The notes below the pieces were generated by a model. That model was not told where the DNA came from. It saw only the letters and a list, made by a program, of their open reading frames with translations, and did not search any database. Shown piece by piece: positions 1-11,350 of a stretch of 64,000 nucleotides of DNA (position 1 is its first letter; every line of letters starts with the position of its first letter). The DNA comes from Melampsora larici-populina 98AG31. Its lineage: Eukaryota; Basidiomycota; Pucciniomycetes; Pucciniales; Melampsoraceae. The translations under genes and the position numbers were made by a program. The DNA lies in NCBI RefSeq assembly GCF_000204055.1, contig NW_006768844.1:186001-250000 (forward strand). The letters run 5' to 3'.

Positions 1-599
1 AGTGTCAGTGCGCATTGTGTTAGACAAGAGAGGTTCGGTAAGAGGAACATGCCAAAGTGCAATCCTGGTAGTATCTCAAATGAAGTGATCACCAAAGTAG
101 CCATAGCTGAACTAGAAGTGGATCAAGCTTTTTCAAAACAAAAAGGGTACGCAATATCATTCAGATCAATGATGAACAATTCAAACCAGACAAACTTTAC
201 AATACTTTGGCTACAAAACGATCTATAATCAATTCTAAACAATGGTTATCTAGTCCAATCTGAACATAATCACAAAAAAAGAAATTCGAAAGATTTGATA
301 CCAAAGAAAACCATTACAAGAATTGAAAAAAATAACGAATCAAATCCAAAAAATCACACCAAATAACCCGAAAAAGAAAAAAAAGAAATCTAATAGGTCC
401 ATCTTAAGAAGAAAAAATCTATTTAGAAGTATTTATCAATGTCTAAAATAAAAACGAAGACAAAAAAAAGTTGGTGACCCATTGTTTATACATACATTTA
501 CTTTGATGATATACCCCTTACCCCCAAAAAATCATTAATTCATCATAATTGTTCTGAATGTAATCTTAAAAAATGTAAAAACATGCAAAAAAAAATCAA
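1..599. other. 3' flank of the deacetylase gene, AT-rich
   Basis: Very AT-rich DNA with many A-runs downstream of the deacetylase stop codon. No gene can be supported here. A short open plus frame at the left edge (about 2-85) could be the last exon of a gene lying mostly outside the window, but nothing confirms it. Confidence 0.5.
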
Positions 600-2751
600 T
601 TAATTAATCCCCTCTGATTTCCAAACTAGTTTTAATCTTTGAGTTTGAGTTTTGTTTTCTTCTTCTTTCTTGGGTGTTATCTTTTCTTTCTTGGGTGTGA
701 TTGTTTCTTTCTTAGGTGAGATCTTTTCTTTTTTAGGTGTAATCTTGTCTTCTACTTTAATTTCAATTTTCTCTTCCTTTGGTGCAATCTTTTCTTCTAC
801 TTTAATTTTAACTTTCTCTTCATCTTGATCTTCTTTTCCAATCTTCATTTTCTCAAACATTCCTTCCATTGAATCAATACCAATTTGATCTTTTTCTATT
901 GATTTATTCTTTGAATGACTAGCTAATCTACCACTTCTCAATTTCATACCTCTTGTTTTACCACTAATACTTTCACTTGGGTTTCCTAATGATTCAATTT
1001 CGATTTTATTCTTTCCCATCTTTTTGATTTCAGATCTCATTTCGATTTTCGATTTTTCAAATCCATCTAAATAATTAAAAATCTCTCTAATCTTTTCAAT
1101 CAATACGATTTCATCTTCAATTTCTTGATTTGGTTTTTTAATCACTAATTTTAATATCTTTTCAATTCGATCTAATTCCCATGGAACTTTTTCAAAATCG
1201 ATTGGATAATCAATCAAACCTAATAAATAACTTAAACTACTACCTAATAAAGTTTGATCACTATAACCTCCTTCTAAGAATGAAATCACTCGACCTTTAG
1301 TATAGGTTTGTGAAAATTGACTTAGATCTTTGGAAAATCGATGATAAAATGATGTAGGTAGTTTCATTCCATATCTTGACATCGAATCAGTTTCTAATTC
1401 ACATGCATCAAATCCTATATTCCAAAAAAAGAAGGAACCTACGTCAGATTTGTTCTTTTATAGTCCTTCTTAATTGAAATAAAAAGATGAGAAAGAATCT
1501 AATAGATAACATACCAGCACTAACAAAGATCAAACTATTTTCCTCAATAGCATCCGTGATTTTAAAAAACATAATCATATGATCTTGAAATGAATTCCAA
1601 ATCTTAGGATACAATCTATCAAAGAAATCGATTTCATCCTTCCAAACTTCTAAATGTAAATTTTGAATGAATTGTTGAATCGAATTACCAACACAAAGGT
1701 TCAATGAAGCTTCTCTAATCTTATCTAATTGTCCATCTTCACATGGATATGAATTGATATCATGTAATGAACTATAACTGATCTTTAAGGTTCGTTTTGA
1801 GTTGGATGAGTTTGAGCTTTCTTGTGATCTTTGATTGATTTCCCATACGATTTGTTGACTTCCATTCCCATGATGTAAATCTATATCTACAATACATATC
1901 CTGTCGATTGCATAATTGAGATGAGCATACATACAACTCACTAAAACGTTGTTGGCCCAACAAAATCCCATAGGTTCTGTATCTGTACAATGATGTCCTG
2001 GTGGTCTAATATTCACGAAAGCTTTAGTGGATGGTTTTTGGAGGTTTGAAGTTGAGGTTTGATTGGGTTTGAGGACTGAATCTAGTGCATCGTAACAGGC
2101 TCCAATAGCTCCTAGCACTGCGAATTCGGTACCTGCCGAAAGATACCTAGAAAGAACACGCCAAAAAAATGGAGTTGAATCAGTATCAAGTATTAAGATT
2201 GGAATTGATAAGACTCACAAGTCCCCTTGAGGAAGATGATCAGGTACTTCAGATAGACCTAGTTGATGTTGATGAGAAGTATGACGACATAGCTTGATAA
2301 GTTGATCTAGATAACTAGATTCTTGATCAACTTTAGATGATAATGATTGAGATGAAGAGGTTGAGGTCGTTGTTGTTGATGGCGATGAAGAGACAAGTCC
2401 TTTTGATGAAGAATGGATTTGATTGAATGAAGTATCATTAAGATTAATTCGATTTGATGATTTAGAAACTATGAAATGATTTGAAATGATTAGGTTTGTC
2501 AAGGATGGATGTTGGTTGTTGATTGATGGATAGATTTGAAGTTGATTTTGATTTGAGATCCAAGCTAATGTACTCGATAAACCTAAATTCACATATCTTA
2601 ATCTTTGAGGTCTTTCAAACACTTCCATGGGTTGATGGCTTCGTTTGTAAAGATGTTTATAACAGTCATCTTGAATGATAAATAGGATTGGTTCCACTTC
2701 TTCTGCTTCTGACGATGATGATGATGGTGATGGATTAGTTATTGATTTCAT
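600..2751 (-). CDS. HOS3: Hos3-type (class II-like) histone deacetylase
   Basis: Zinc-dependent lysine deacetylase. Three exons on the minus strand: 2751-2219, 2146-1515 and 1414-600. Donors are GTGAGT and GTATGT, and the phases close to a 659-residue protein. Visible motifs are an N-terminal substrate-channel segment with YKRSHQPMEVFERP near residue 36, RPPGHHC (the catalytic HH pair, about 225-231), DIDLHHGNGS (zinc D and H, about 265-273) and SAGFDA across the last splice (third zinc ligand D, about residue 391). FLEGGY follows further on. The tail from about residue 470 is Lys/Glu-rich with repeated PKKE-type units and is probably disordered. The order of motifs and the SAGFDA...SMSRYGM...PTSFYHRF stretch fit the fungal Hos3 family, which deacetylates histones. 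Nothing suggests decay. The exact family (Hos3 rather than Hda1) is inferred from recall of the motif context. Confidence 0.9.
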
Positions 2752-4568
2752 TTTGGATTGGTTGGTAAAATGGTCAAGAGTGGTAAACTAGTAATCGATC
2801 AAGAATCAATCAGAATCATCAGGAACTCGAACACCGCATACAAGCTGATCATTTAACTTTGCCATCATCTGTCATTCAAGATTACACAAACTGTGAAATA
2901 CGAAAATACAATTTCAACCTCGTGACACTTTGAGAATACAAGCAGAAGATCCCGAAAAGCATTTGCTTGAGTCACTATTCTTCGCCAAAGTCTTGGTCAA
3001 TTCTACCGCAATGATAAATAATGAACCACCCCTCTTTGACATTCCCACCTATTCCCACTCTATATATGACATTTCAGAGAATCATGGGTTTACGGTACAT
3101 CTTCTTGGACAACCCCTAGGCGAGTACATCAAACCCAAGTCGATTATGATGGAACATCCCCACACCAATACATATAACCTTCTGAGATCTCTGATCGCGA
3201 CAAGAGTGGTCTTACTAGACCTTTGTATCTTGAACATCTCTACTTAAAAATCTGTCAGACTTCTTTTGTATAACCTGAGTGTTGTAGGTGATTACTATTT
3301 GTGAAATAGCCTGCTCGGATAGGAATCAGCTAAGACTAAGACAAAACATACCAATAGTTGATAAAAATTGCATAGATAGACAGGTATCAAGATGAGAAAG
3401 AAGACTAGGATTTATCCGATGAAATGGTCTAACATTACTATAGGGAAAATGAGTTGAAAGTCTTAGAGTGAAAATCTAATATACAGAACAAACCTGAGTG
3501 TTGCGGGTAAGAATATATGCAAACCTCGGAGTGGCAGGCCATCTTCATGACAATTTTCAAAAACCATAGACATCTTTTTTTTGCATCACGTCTTGGAATC
3601 GCTCCAGCCTCCAGCGTATATTGATGAGCTTTGGGGAATTGAAAAAAAAATCCAACACCTCGCAAGGATTTAAAGCCTCCACTGCGCAGAGCTGTGTTAC
3701 GCCAAATGTTAAGGTTTTTGCCTCTGATCAACGAAAACACTATGAGGTGATAGATCATCAAGAAATAAAAGAGAGACACACCACATCGTGCTGAAAGTAA
3801 GGATTTCGCTTCGATCAACTTCAGTAGTGCAAACTTCAAATTGTATGTCAAAGGTGACTTCAACCCATACGACCTTAGAGTCCTAACCGTTGGGAAAGAA
3901 GCAATTCCAACCAAAATCAAGGGGAGACTTGTTTGAGGTGATACATACACACACAGAGCTATGAAAATGACAAGCTACGGCGGTTTTGATCCTTGCGCCC
4001 GAGAAAATCGCCAAAATCAGATCGAGATTGGGCTGGCCGGCCTGAGCTCGAAGTTCAAGATCAGTGTGTAAATCGATCAGTTTGTAGGGCCGTATCGACC
4101 GTTTTATTTTGTAGTTTGGAATAGTGCCTGTTTTCTTGTGGTTGCATGAATTTTATGAAGTAGCAAATATATTTAACGCTTCAGTTCTTTCATCTTGAAA
4201 TCATTCCCTCAAAACTTATCAACAAATCCACTTCAAGATTCTTGACTTTGTCTTTAACTTTCTTGACTATTTTCTTGAGAATAAGAAAAAATATATCCAA
4301 ATAATTCTTCACCCATTAACAAAGGACGTCTATTGCACCCTCTTGAATTCCGTCACTCTCACCTTCCTAAACCATAAAACCTCAACGCGTAAGACATCAA
4401 CTTTGCCTTTCTCTTTGCAAGCATTTCCTAAACTCACTTCTTTCTCTTACATCTTTTAAATCATACACTCTGCAAATCCTCTCAAATTATATTCAATCTC
4501 ACCAGCTCTCCGTGTTCATTTCACACTCTTCCAAAGCTTACTAACAAGCTTACAAGAACAAACCGAAG
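2752..4568. other. Intergenic region, no supported gene
   Basis: About 1.8 kb between two divergent genes. A 105-residue plus frame at 2930-3247 and a 170-residue minus frame at 3438-3950 show no recognisable family or convincing splice context. The last 400 bases (4160-4560) are strongly CT-rich on the plus strand, as expected of a promoter and 5' leader for the gene starting at 4569. Confidence 0.45.
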
Positions 4569-5633
4569 ATGGATTCAGCGCGTGAAATCCTCTTCCCCGC
4601 CCCTTCAACTCCTTTGACTGTAGCTCCTTTAAGCACAGAAATCTCCCCCACCTCTCCAATCTTTCCTGATACACCGAATCAGTCCGTACCGAAATCACCA
4701 ACCCTTTCGACAACCTCTACTATTGTCGGTCGTAAATCAGGAAGTGGAGCCGATCGTGTAGCAGGAATGATCCGCCGCAAGCTTTCCTTCTCTGTGAGTA
4801 TCTATATCTGAACCTCAATAAGCAAAATGGTTCATGATCCTAAAGTTTTGATTAACAATTCATAACAGGTCCTTCGACCTCTTCATGGGAATCACTCCGT
4901 AGATTGGACCACGAGTGCATCTCCACCAAGTAAACCTGGTATCAGTACCAGTCGTAGTTGTAGTAGTACCGGACCCATCAAGAGTCAGAACGATACTCGT
5001 AGGCGTCTCGGTATCGCGCGTTCAGTCACTGGACCTCTAACTCGGTTCTTCCACCTTGATAGTGGAAATGACGACAATGGAGACGGTTGGGATTTCACCT
5101 GCTGCGGAGAGTCTCCTGTCATGACTGAACAACAAGGGTCGGGATGGCTTGGCACTCTCGACTTTGAAGATCCGGCCACTCCTCGTGCTACTCCGAAGAC
5201 ATTCACCCCTATCACTGAAGCCCTTTCTACCTCTCCCGAAGCCGTGGGTGTCTTAGGTAGCCCATGGTGTCCTAATCCTAATTGGGAGCAAGCGTGGGAC
5301 GAAGCCGCGGCGAGTCTACCACCACCTCTTACTTCGTGCGGTTGGTCCCCAGCTTCAGGTGAAGCTTCATTAACTTCACCTAGCTCGTCACAAACCTTCC
5401 GAGAGATTGGCCTAGCTCCACTTGCATCTTCCTTGGCCTCACCCGAGACCATTTCATCAATCTATTCCCCCTCCCCTCCAAAACCTTTTGGAGTCCTGGA
5501 GGCTGGTTCAACTCCTTCCTTGGAAATCTCAATCGATACAATTTCCACCCCGATCATGAAAGATTTGGATAATGCGAAAATTGTACCTCAAATCCGACAT
5601 CAAATGACGTTTTATAGTCATCGTAGTGTATAG
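4569..5633 (+). CDS. Ser/Pro-rich hypothetical protein
   Basis: Two exons, 4569-4793 and 4869-5633, joined by a 75-bp GTGAGT...ACAG intron in phase 0. Together they encode 329 residues. The upstream CT-rich leader and a good ATG context support the start. The protein is rich in Ser, Pro and Thr with short acidic patches and a basic segment across the exon junction (about residues 60-80). It has no signal peptide or membrane segment and no family I recognise. The long GC-richer second exon, clean splice and single stop argue for a real gene rather than a chance frame; an antisense frame of 155 residues overlaps it and looks like a shadow. It may be a regulatory protein with phosphorylation sites, but that is a guess. 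Confidence 0.75.
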
Positions 5634-6631
5634 TGCTCAAGCTTTTGGTCAATTCAGTAGCCTATTTGTTTTGTGAACTTTTTGCTTGTTTATGTTCAAT
5701 CACTTCAACTTATACCTCAGTTTTTGTCTGTGTTGTAGTTTTTTTTCTTTTTGGTTTGTACAATCTTCCTTCAATATATGTATAAAAGAAAGGATTAAGA
5801 TATTTTTAGGAAATATGACTGGGAATCTTTGATGAATTCCCCTTTCTCATTCTTGAATTGTAATGCGTTGGTACCATGTTTTTGTTGGAAGACTTCAACT
5901 TGAGAAAGAAAGCGGGTGGTCTTCAAAACCCAAATTGACCGAGTTCTGATAATTGTTACCAGTGTGGCTTCAACTATCATTTGAACTACCCCTCGAGTCT
6001 CTTTCAATGATTGGTTTGTGTTTTCATCACTCTCATTGGGTGTGTTTGTCCTACCCATAAATGAGAAAGGACATGTTTTTTGACATAGACATCCAAAAAA
6101 AGCCAATAATATTCAGTTCGATTTGCAAGGCTCGAAAAAGGATCTGGTCGGATGAAAAATATATATTCTGAGTGGAACTTATTTTGCATTACACACAACA
6201 GGCAAAGCCATGGCTGCACTCCGGTACATTCTCACTTATTGACGATCGATTCCACGAGGTGGAAGGATGTCTGCATAAGCCTAAGCTCATTGAATGGGGG
6301 GGTGTCATTCTTGAAGTTTTATGTCATTCTTGAAGTTTCAGAAGATGCCCACAGGAACATGAGATCATAGGAACAACAACCAGAGTCAAGCAAGTAGAAG
6401 CAAAGCGATCAAAACAACGAGAGTAATTGACAGGGATCATATCATAATCTAGCTCGCGAGAAAGACCAGACTGTAAGAGTACGAGAGCAATATTCAAGAA
6501 ACTAAGAAACAAACGCGCGAGATGGAAATTAGACACAGAGCTCCTACTAGAGAAAACATGTGAGCAAAGGTGGGTGTACCCTTACAATATCTCTTCGCAT
6601 TAGTATACAATGTGGTTTCCGTTTATCCACA
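5634..6631. other. Intergenic, no supported gene
   Basis: Downstream of the Ser/Pro-rich gene. A minus frame at 5795-6106 and overlapping short frames show no family, start context or splice partners that I can defend. A short direct repeat (TTCTTGAAGTTT..T, about 6309-6340) is present. Confidence 0.4.
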
Positions 6632-7093
6632 TCAATTACAACAGCCCATGGCTGGACATCGTGAATTGGGAGTCTGACATTCCACAGAGTTACAGAACCC
6701 GCAGGCACTCTGCCCACTACAAATGGAAAACAATACTCAGATCAGTCAGAAAATTTAGGGACAATGTTAGAGACTAATGCATCCTCATACAACCTCAACT
6801 TACGATCTCTTTCCGAATACTTCGACCACCGCAGCTCTTCTTTGAAGGACGGTGTTGTCGGTACTACTGTCAATCATATAACACAATAGGACACAATTGA
6901 GCATATAAAACAGAGTTATATATACCAAGTCTTCACTCACATAGAGTCCTTTTCGAGTGGTGAGGCGGAGACGGTGACTGTTAAGTAGACGGGGAGGGAG
7001 GTAAGTATGAAGGAAGAAGTAAATAACATATTAGGGATCATGAGTCAACCAACCAGCTAGGGCAGCAGCAATCACTAATTTTAAGAAAAGCAT
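6632..7093 (-). CDS. Small secreted cysteine-rich peptide precursor with Kex2-like sites
   Basis: Four tiny exons on the minus strand: 7093-7054, 6977-6941, 6866-6804 and 6716-6632. Introns begin GTTGGT, GTGAGT and GTAAGT and all end in AG; phases close to 74 residues. The first 19 or so residues form a signal peptide (MLFLKLVIAAALA, then a VSA-S cleavage site). A pro-region follows, with dibasic RR at 35-36 and KR at 45-46. After KR lies a 28-residue C-terminal peptide with six cysteines, spaced C-X2-C-X4-C-X6-C-X4-C-C. The layout of signal, pro-segment, KR and Cys-rich tail is that of a Kex2-processed secreted peptide, the type seen among fungal effectors and other small secreted proteins. 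No homologue is recalled. No single exon exceeds 85 nt, so ORF scans miss it. Function is unknown. Confidence 0.78.
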
Positions 7094-7812
7094 GATGAGT
7101 ATTGCTCTGAAGAGTAATGAGAAAACTTGGTTTTAAAGAGTTGATTGGTAAGATTTATTGGTAAGATTTATTTGGTGGGATGAGGGATGAGGAGGACGAA
7201 AAGACCGGGGTTCTTATAGATTTTTGGCCAGCTGTGATACATGGTTTTCCAGTGAGGAAATATTCAATGAACACTGCGTCACTGGAAAGGTGCCGTTTCC
7301 CGCACGCATGTCACGTCAAACTTGCGTTTTCTGAAACATTTGCGAGGGTTGAACAGATATTGTTGTTCGGTGTTCGCGAGATCGGAAGGTAAAGTTAACC
7401 AAGTCCCACGAGGAACTTAACAAAAGTTAACAAATTTCGCCTCGTGGGACTTTGTTATGTAAATTTACATAATCGGAAGAAGACACCTATGGATCTAAAT
7501 CATAGTGCACACACGTGAAATTTGAGTGAGCTATTCTTAGGGGATTTCGAATTGGAATTTGCAGTTTTTATCAAACTTATCAAAGTCCCACGCTCGCGCC
7601 TACTCATGCCTCAAATTTTTATGAACTTTCGCGTTGTACATACAGTGTGAGTTTACGTAAATTTTACGAAAACACGAAATAAATAGTCTAAGAATATCCT
7701 GAGGAACTTGAACCCCTCCTGTTTTTTTGTTTTTTTGCTATATGTCACGTTGTTTTGTAGGTAACTGGTCCCTTGTAACGGCTGCAAGGAAAAACGCGTG
7801 CCACACACACTA
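7094..7812. other. Promoter side of the secreted-peptide gene plus repeat debris
   Basis: The first part contains a short tandem (GGTAAGATTTATT twice, about 7147-7171). Further on is the hairpin described separately, and near 7585 another CAAAGTCCCACG motif. No gene supported. Confidence 0.4.
7401..7452. repeat. Perfect 13-bp-stem hairpin carrying the AAGTCCC/GGGACTT terminal motif
   Basis: AAGTCCCACGAGG at 7401-7413 is the exact reverse complement of 7440-7452, with a 26-nt loop that itself contains TTAAC twice. It is flanked by TTAACC on the left and TGTTATG on the right. The same TTAAC-A-AAGTCC hairpin layout marks the ends of the foldback at 8497-9065 and the element at 48603-55109, so this may be an orphan end or a solo hairpin of that group. 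Confidence 0.6.
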
Positions 7813-8474
7813 TCCCGACCGCAAAAATTAATCATGCGTGTAACAACTGAATCAGTTACCACATGAAATTCACTATGGTGTGATTTACCAACGATAAATC
7901 ACTATGAATCAAGTGATCCCACAGTGGCAAAGTCACAAATTAAAATATCATATCTGTTTCACATGATACATCCAAAAAAACCCATCTCAATGCTTGCTTC
8001 AACTCTCTTGAAGTCTTCAGATGATGGCAAGGAGCAACAAAAGTATGAGCAAATAGCCTTCAACACCCTCTTCAACAAGCCTTCTTCACCTCCACCACCT
8101 CTCCGGATTTGTATCCGCATAGATCAAGACTGTGTCCAACACAATGAACAGCTGTACAACAATGACTTTGCACCTAATGCCACATACAAATCAAAGTTTG
8201 AGCGTCAATTTTGAATGAGCCAATCAAGTGGGGAGGTTAAGTGTTGATGAAATGATGAAGTATGTGATTTGCAGAGTCAAGAAAACAAGCAACAGTTGAG
8301 ATTTGAGGTGTCAATCAAATCTTAAGATAAAACATGAATCAAGCTTGTGTAAAGTTAGACAAGCTTGATTCATGATTTGATGCAGTCGTAGGGCACATAT
8401 CTAGTGGACCTGTGTAAGATTTAGCAGTAAACTTACAATAAAGCCAATGTTTACCGCACCCATAGTGGATGCTC
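7813..8474. mobile_element. Harbinger-like non-autonomous element, copy 1 (left end lost)
   Basis: Homologous through most of its length to 10656-11347: shared stretches include CAAGTGATCCCACAGTGGCAAAGTC and the right end CATAGTGGATGCTC followed by TAA (8475-8477). The left terminal repeat is missing. An open frame at 7924-8214 encodes 96 residues with LLKSSDD followed by a hydrophobic stretch, found again in the other two copies; it resembles the N-terminus of PIF/Harbinger-type transposases, but only by recall. Arms near 8340-8370 contain an inverted AATCAAGCTTG pair. Confidence 0.6.
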
Positions 8475-8496
8475 TAACAGCTTAGAATAGACTTAA

Positions 8497-9065
8497 GAAA
8501 TTCACACACTTGCCTCAAGGGAGGCTGAAGCAAGCAAGGGACTTACACCAAACTTGTACAGTCCATGGCCTCGTGGTAGAGGCTTTTGCATGGAGCCTTC
8601 TCAATTTGCTTTTATCTCGTTCCACGCCAAACATTCAGGCATGGTCCAAAGAGAAGAAGTATGTGCCTTACTCTGGCACATATTGTACATTTTCTTTCAC
8701 CAAGGAAAGCACTCTTATTACACAGATAATAGATGAAGAGAATCAACTATTTTTGCCAACACTTCCCATTTGCAGTGGTTACATGTGTGGTTTACGTGCA
8801 CAAAAGCTATTGAAGCCAAAAATTTGGAGCACTTTTGTTCATGGAGGGGAGCAGTTTCCTTGGTGAAAAATATGTACAATATGCGCCAGAATAGGGCACA
8901 TATTTTTTCTCTTTGGACCATACCCAAATCCTTGGTGTGGAAAAAGATGAAGGGGATCAAAGGCAGCTCCCTGCAAAACCCTCTACTGCAAGGTTATGGA
9001 GCGTACAAGTTTGGCGTAAGTCCCTCATTTGCTTCAGCCTTGCTTGAGGCAAGCATGGGACTTTG
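8497..9065. mobile_element. 569-bp foldback (long-TIR) element flanked by TTAA
   Basis: The left arm (8497 to about 8715) and right arm (about 8845-9065) are inverted copies of each other with moderate divergence, separated by about 130 bp. TTAA flanks both sides (8493-8496 and 9066-9069). The right end read inward is CAAAGTCCC, then a partly palindromic segment, then GGGACTTACG. That is the same terminal plan as the helicase/DUF6589 element at 48603-55109. Overlapping ORFs in both strands are by-products of the palindrome and are not genes. Confidence 0.7.
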
Positions 9066-9080
9066 TTAAGTTTAAGCTTA

Positions 9081-10036
9081 GAGCATCTCCACTCAGTCAT
9101 GTAAAATGACCAATTAGTTGTGTATACACACCACATACAATTAAACACAAGGCACTGGGGCTTGTAAACAGCCTTTACAAGATACATGGGAGGCATACAG
9201 GACCCCTTGACAGGTATCAATAGCTGTCCCATATGACTCCCATTAAACTGCTTTCAAACCATCCAATGTGCACAAGGCTTTCAACTTGAAAATATATGGA
9301 TAATCTACCAACCATCAATCACTCCACTGCCAGTTGCCTTGCCCTTGCTCAGCCCTCAACTGCGCAAAACGGTTTATACTATCCACCATGTCCGTGTGGT
9401 GTTTGCTTCTCAACGAGCACACACGAGTCGCCTTTGGACCTCAAAGGCAGTCTGTGTCCTTGCCGTCAGGCAACTGCCACAAGGACACAGTGATATGGAT
9501 ATCCATGGCATGTTGTGCTGTGGGTTTTGTGTTTTTCACATGTTTTGTACAATACAGCCATATTGGCTGTCAAATTCTCATACCAATATGGTCTGTTTTG
9601 CAGGACTGGGTGAAGAGGCTCTTACCACCCACTTTGGCAAAACAAATTGCAAGAAGAGCTTGTCCACCAGACTGTGTAAAAGCCAAATACAGCTGATATT
9701 CACATTGTGTGGGAAATGATCCAAGCCACTGGACCACGTAAACAGCCTGTATGGGCTTCACACTGTCTAAATTTTGACCAGGAGAGTGTAAATTTGGATG
9801 GTGTGCAAATACCCAAATACAACCAACAGGGGAACAATGTTCAACATTACTTCTTGTTTTGGAACCTTCAAGCTGTTATATTTGTGTTCAACACAAGAAA
9901 CATGTCACAGAAGTCTTTCCCTAAGCTCTATTGGGCAATAAACATTTTCACCTCTACAATCATGTGATACAGGCTAGAACCTGCCAACCTTTCAAGGTAG
10001 ACATGTCTGATTTGCACACAAACGGTGGAGATGCTC
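9081..10036. mobile_element. 956-bp TIR element (GAGCATCTCCAC ends)
   Basis: A perfect 12-bp terminal inverted repeat, GAGCATCTCCAC at 9081-9092 and GTGGAGATGCTC at 10025-10036. The flanks are TTA (9078-9080) and TGA (10037-10039), compatible with a 3-bp target duplication with one change. The GAGCA start resembles the Harbinger-like ends in this window (GAGCACCCACTATGG). No coding sequence with a recognisable family; several open frames of 60-130 residues overlap each other in different frames. Confidence 0.55.
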
Positions 10037-10652
10037 TGATATTGTAATGCAACTTTTTCATCATGTAAAATCACACAACAGTGTGCTTGTTGGAAAGGTT
10101 TGGTAACCAAATACAAAGCAAGATGGCCATGGTGATAATCAAACAATAGATTACAATGATGTCTTTTACCATTTGGTAAATCAGGTCATTGAGTTTATCA
10201 AGTTCAGAAAGCAGCAAAACTTCATTTGCATTCATCACCCTCACCTCTTTTGCAAACTTCTGCTGTTTCTTTATTATATCTAATTGATGATAATATGGTT
10301 ATTATTCAAGCTCTTCAGCATTGGTGGTGTCAACATTTCCCAATTTTTTACTTCCATCACATAATTCTAATTATTTTTGCTAGATTCTATTACAACACAC
10401 TCTTGAATCCAACAAAGATCAAAACTCCTACCTTGGGATTGAATTTGTCTTGAGTTGATTGTGTTACATTGGCCAAGCTTGGCATCTTGGTGATAATATG
10501 CTTCAAGGTTGTGAGGAGTGCGTGTCTGTTGGGCGTGCTCTTCACTAAGAATGTGATAAGAAAGGTAACACATGGTCTTCACGTGGTACACCCAAGTGAA
10601 GAATACAGCTACTTGGCCTCTAAGAAGAGGATTTGAGGAAGAGAAAAGACAC
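10037..10652. other. Spacer between two TIR elements
   Basis: About 600 bp with no gene supported. Short open frames on both strands lack any family signal. Confidence 0.4.
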
Positions 10653-10655
10653 TAA

Positions 10656-11347
10656 GAGCACCCACTATGGTGGGTGTGTTTTATCGTAAATTTTGCGGTC
10701 CCAACCGCAAAATATAATCATGTGTGTAACAACTAAATCAATTACCGCATGAATTTCACTATGGAGTAATTTACCGTGTGATTTACCAACAATAAATCAC
10801 TTTGAATCAAGTGATCCCACAGTGGCAAAGTCACAACGTGAAAGATTGTATATATTTCAAATAATACATCCAAAAAGAGCATCTCAATATCTACTTCAAT
10901 GGAACGAGCAATCAATGCTCTTTTGAAGTCTTCAAATGAAAATGAAGAGCAACAAGAATATGAGCAAGTCACCTTTGACTTCCTCTTTGACAAGCCTCCT
11001 TCACCTTGACCACTTCTCCAGACTTGCATCCGCATAGATTAATTGTTGTTCAAAGTTTCAGAGGCAGGTGGTGGAACTGACATGTTGAGATCGAAAATCA
11101 AAATTGGTCAAGTATGAGATGTTGAAGTGTGATGAATCAATGAAAAAACTAAGAACAGTTGAGATTTGATGTGTCAAATCTTAGGATAAAACATGAATCA
11201 AGCTTGTGTAAAGTTAGGCAACTTGATTCATGATTTGATGCAGTTGTAGGGACCGCATGCCTAAGACAGGTCCATAGTGGACCTGTGTAAGTTTTAGTGG
11301 TAAACTTACGATAAAACTTCTGTTTACCGCACCCATAGTGGGTGCTC
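10656..11347. mobile_element. Harbinger-like non-autonomous element, copy 2 (both ends intact)
   Basis: Terminal inverted repeats GAGCACCCACTATGG (from 10656) and CATAGTGGGTGCTC (ending 11347), flanked by TAA at 10653-10655 and 11348-11350. A 3-bp TWA duplication and GAGC-type ends fit PIF/Harbinger or Tourist-like elements (established family feature). Inside, a decayed plus-strand frame near 10900-11008 carries the LLKSSNENEEQQ segment found in copies 1 and 3 and stops early, so this copy cannot encode a transposase. Confidence 0.72.
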
Positions 11348-11350
11348 TAA

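Noticed and set aside
1..228. Possible last exon of a gene off the left edge (frames reading VSVRIVLDKRGSVRG or continuing to 228)
   Set aside because: Two frames compete, a GTAAGA donor interrupts one of them, and there is too little sequence to decide.
2930..3247. 105-residue plus-strand frame downstream of the deacetylase promoter
   Set aside because: No family signal, no splice partners; length is within chance for this composition.
3438..3950. 170-residue minus-strand frame
   Set aside because: Composition and lack of motifs suggest a chance frame; no start context or neighbouring exons found.
4985..5452. 155-residue minus frame
   Set aside because: Antisense shadow of the Ser/Pro-rich gene, whose spliced frame is better supported.
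5795..6219. Overlapping minus frames that might be exons of a gene
   Set aside because: Could not join them with good splice sites and no similarity recalled.
8510..9232. Several overlapping ORFs on both strands
   Set aside because: Produced by the palindromic arms of the foldback element.
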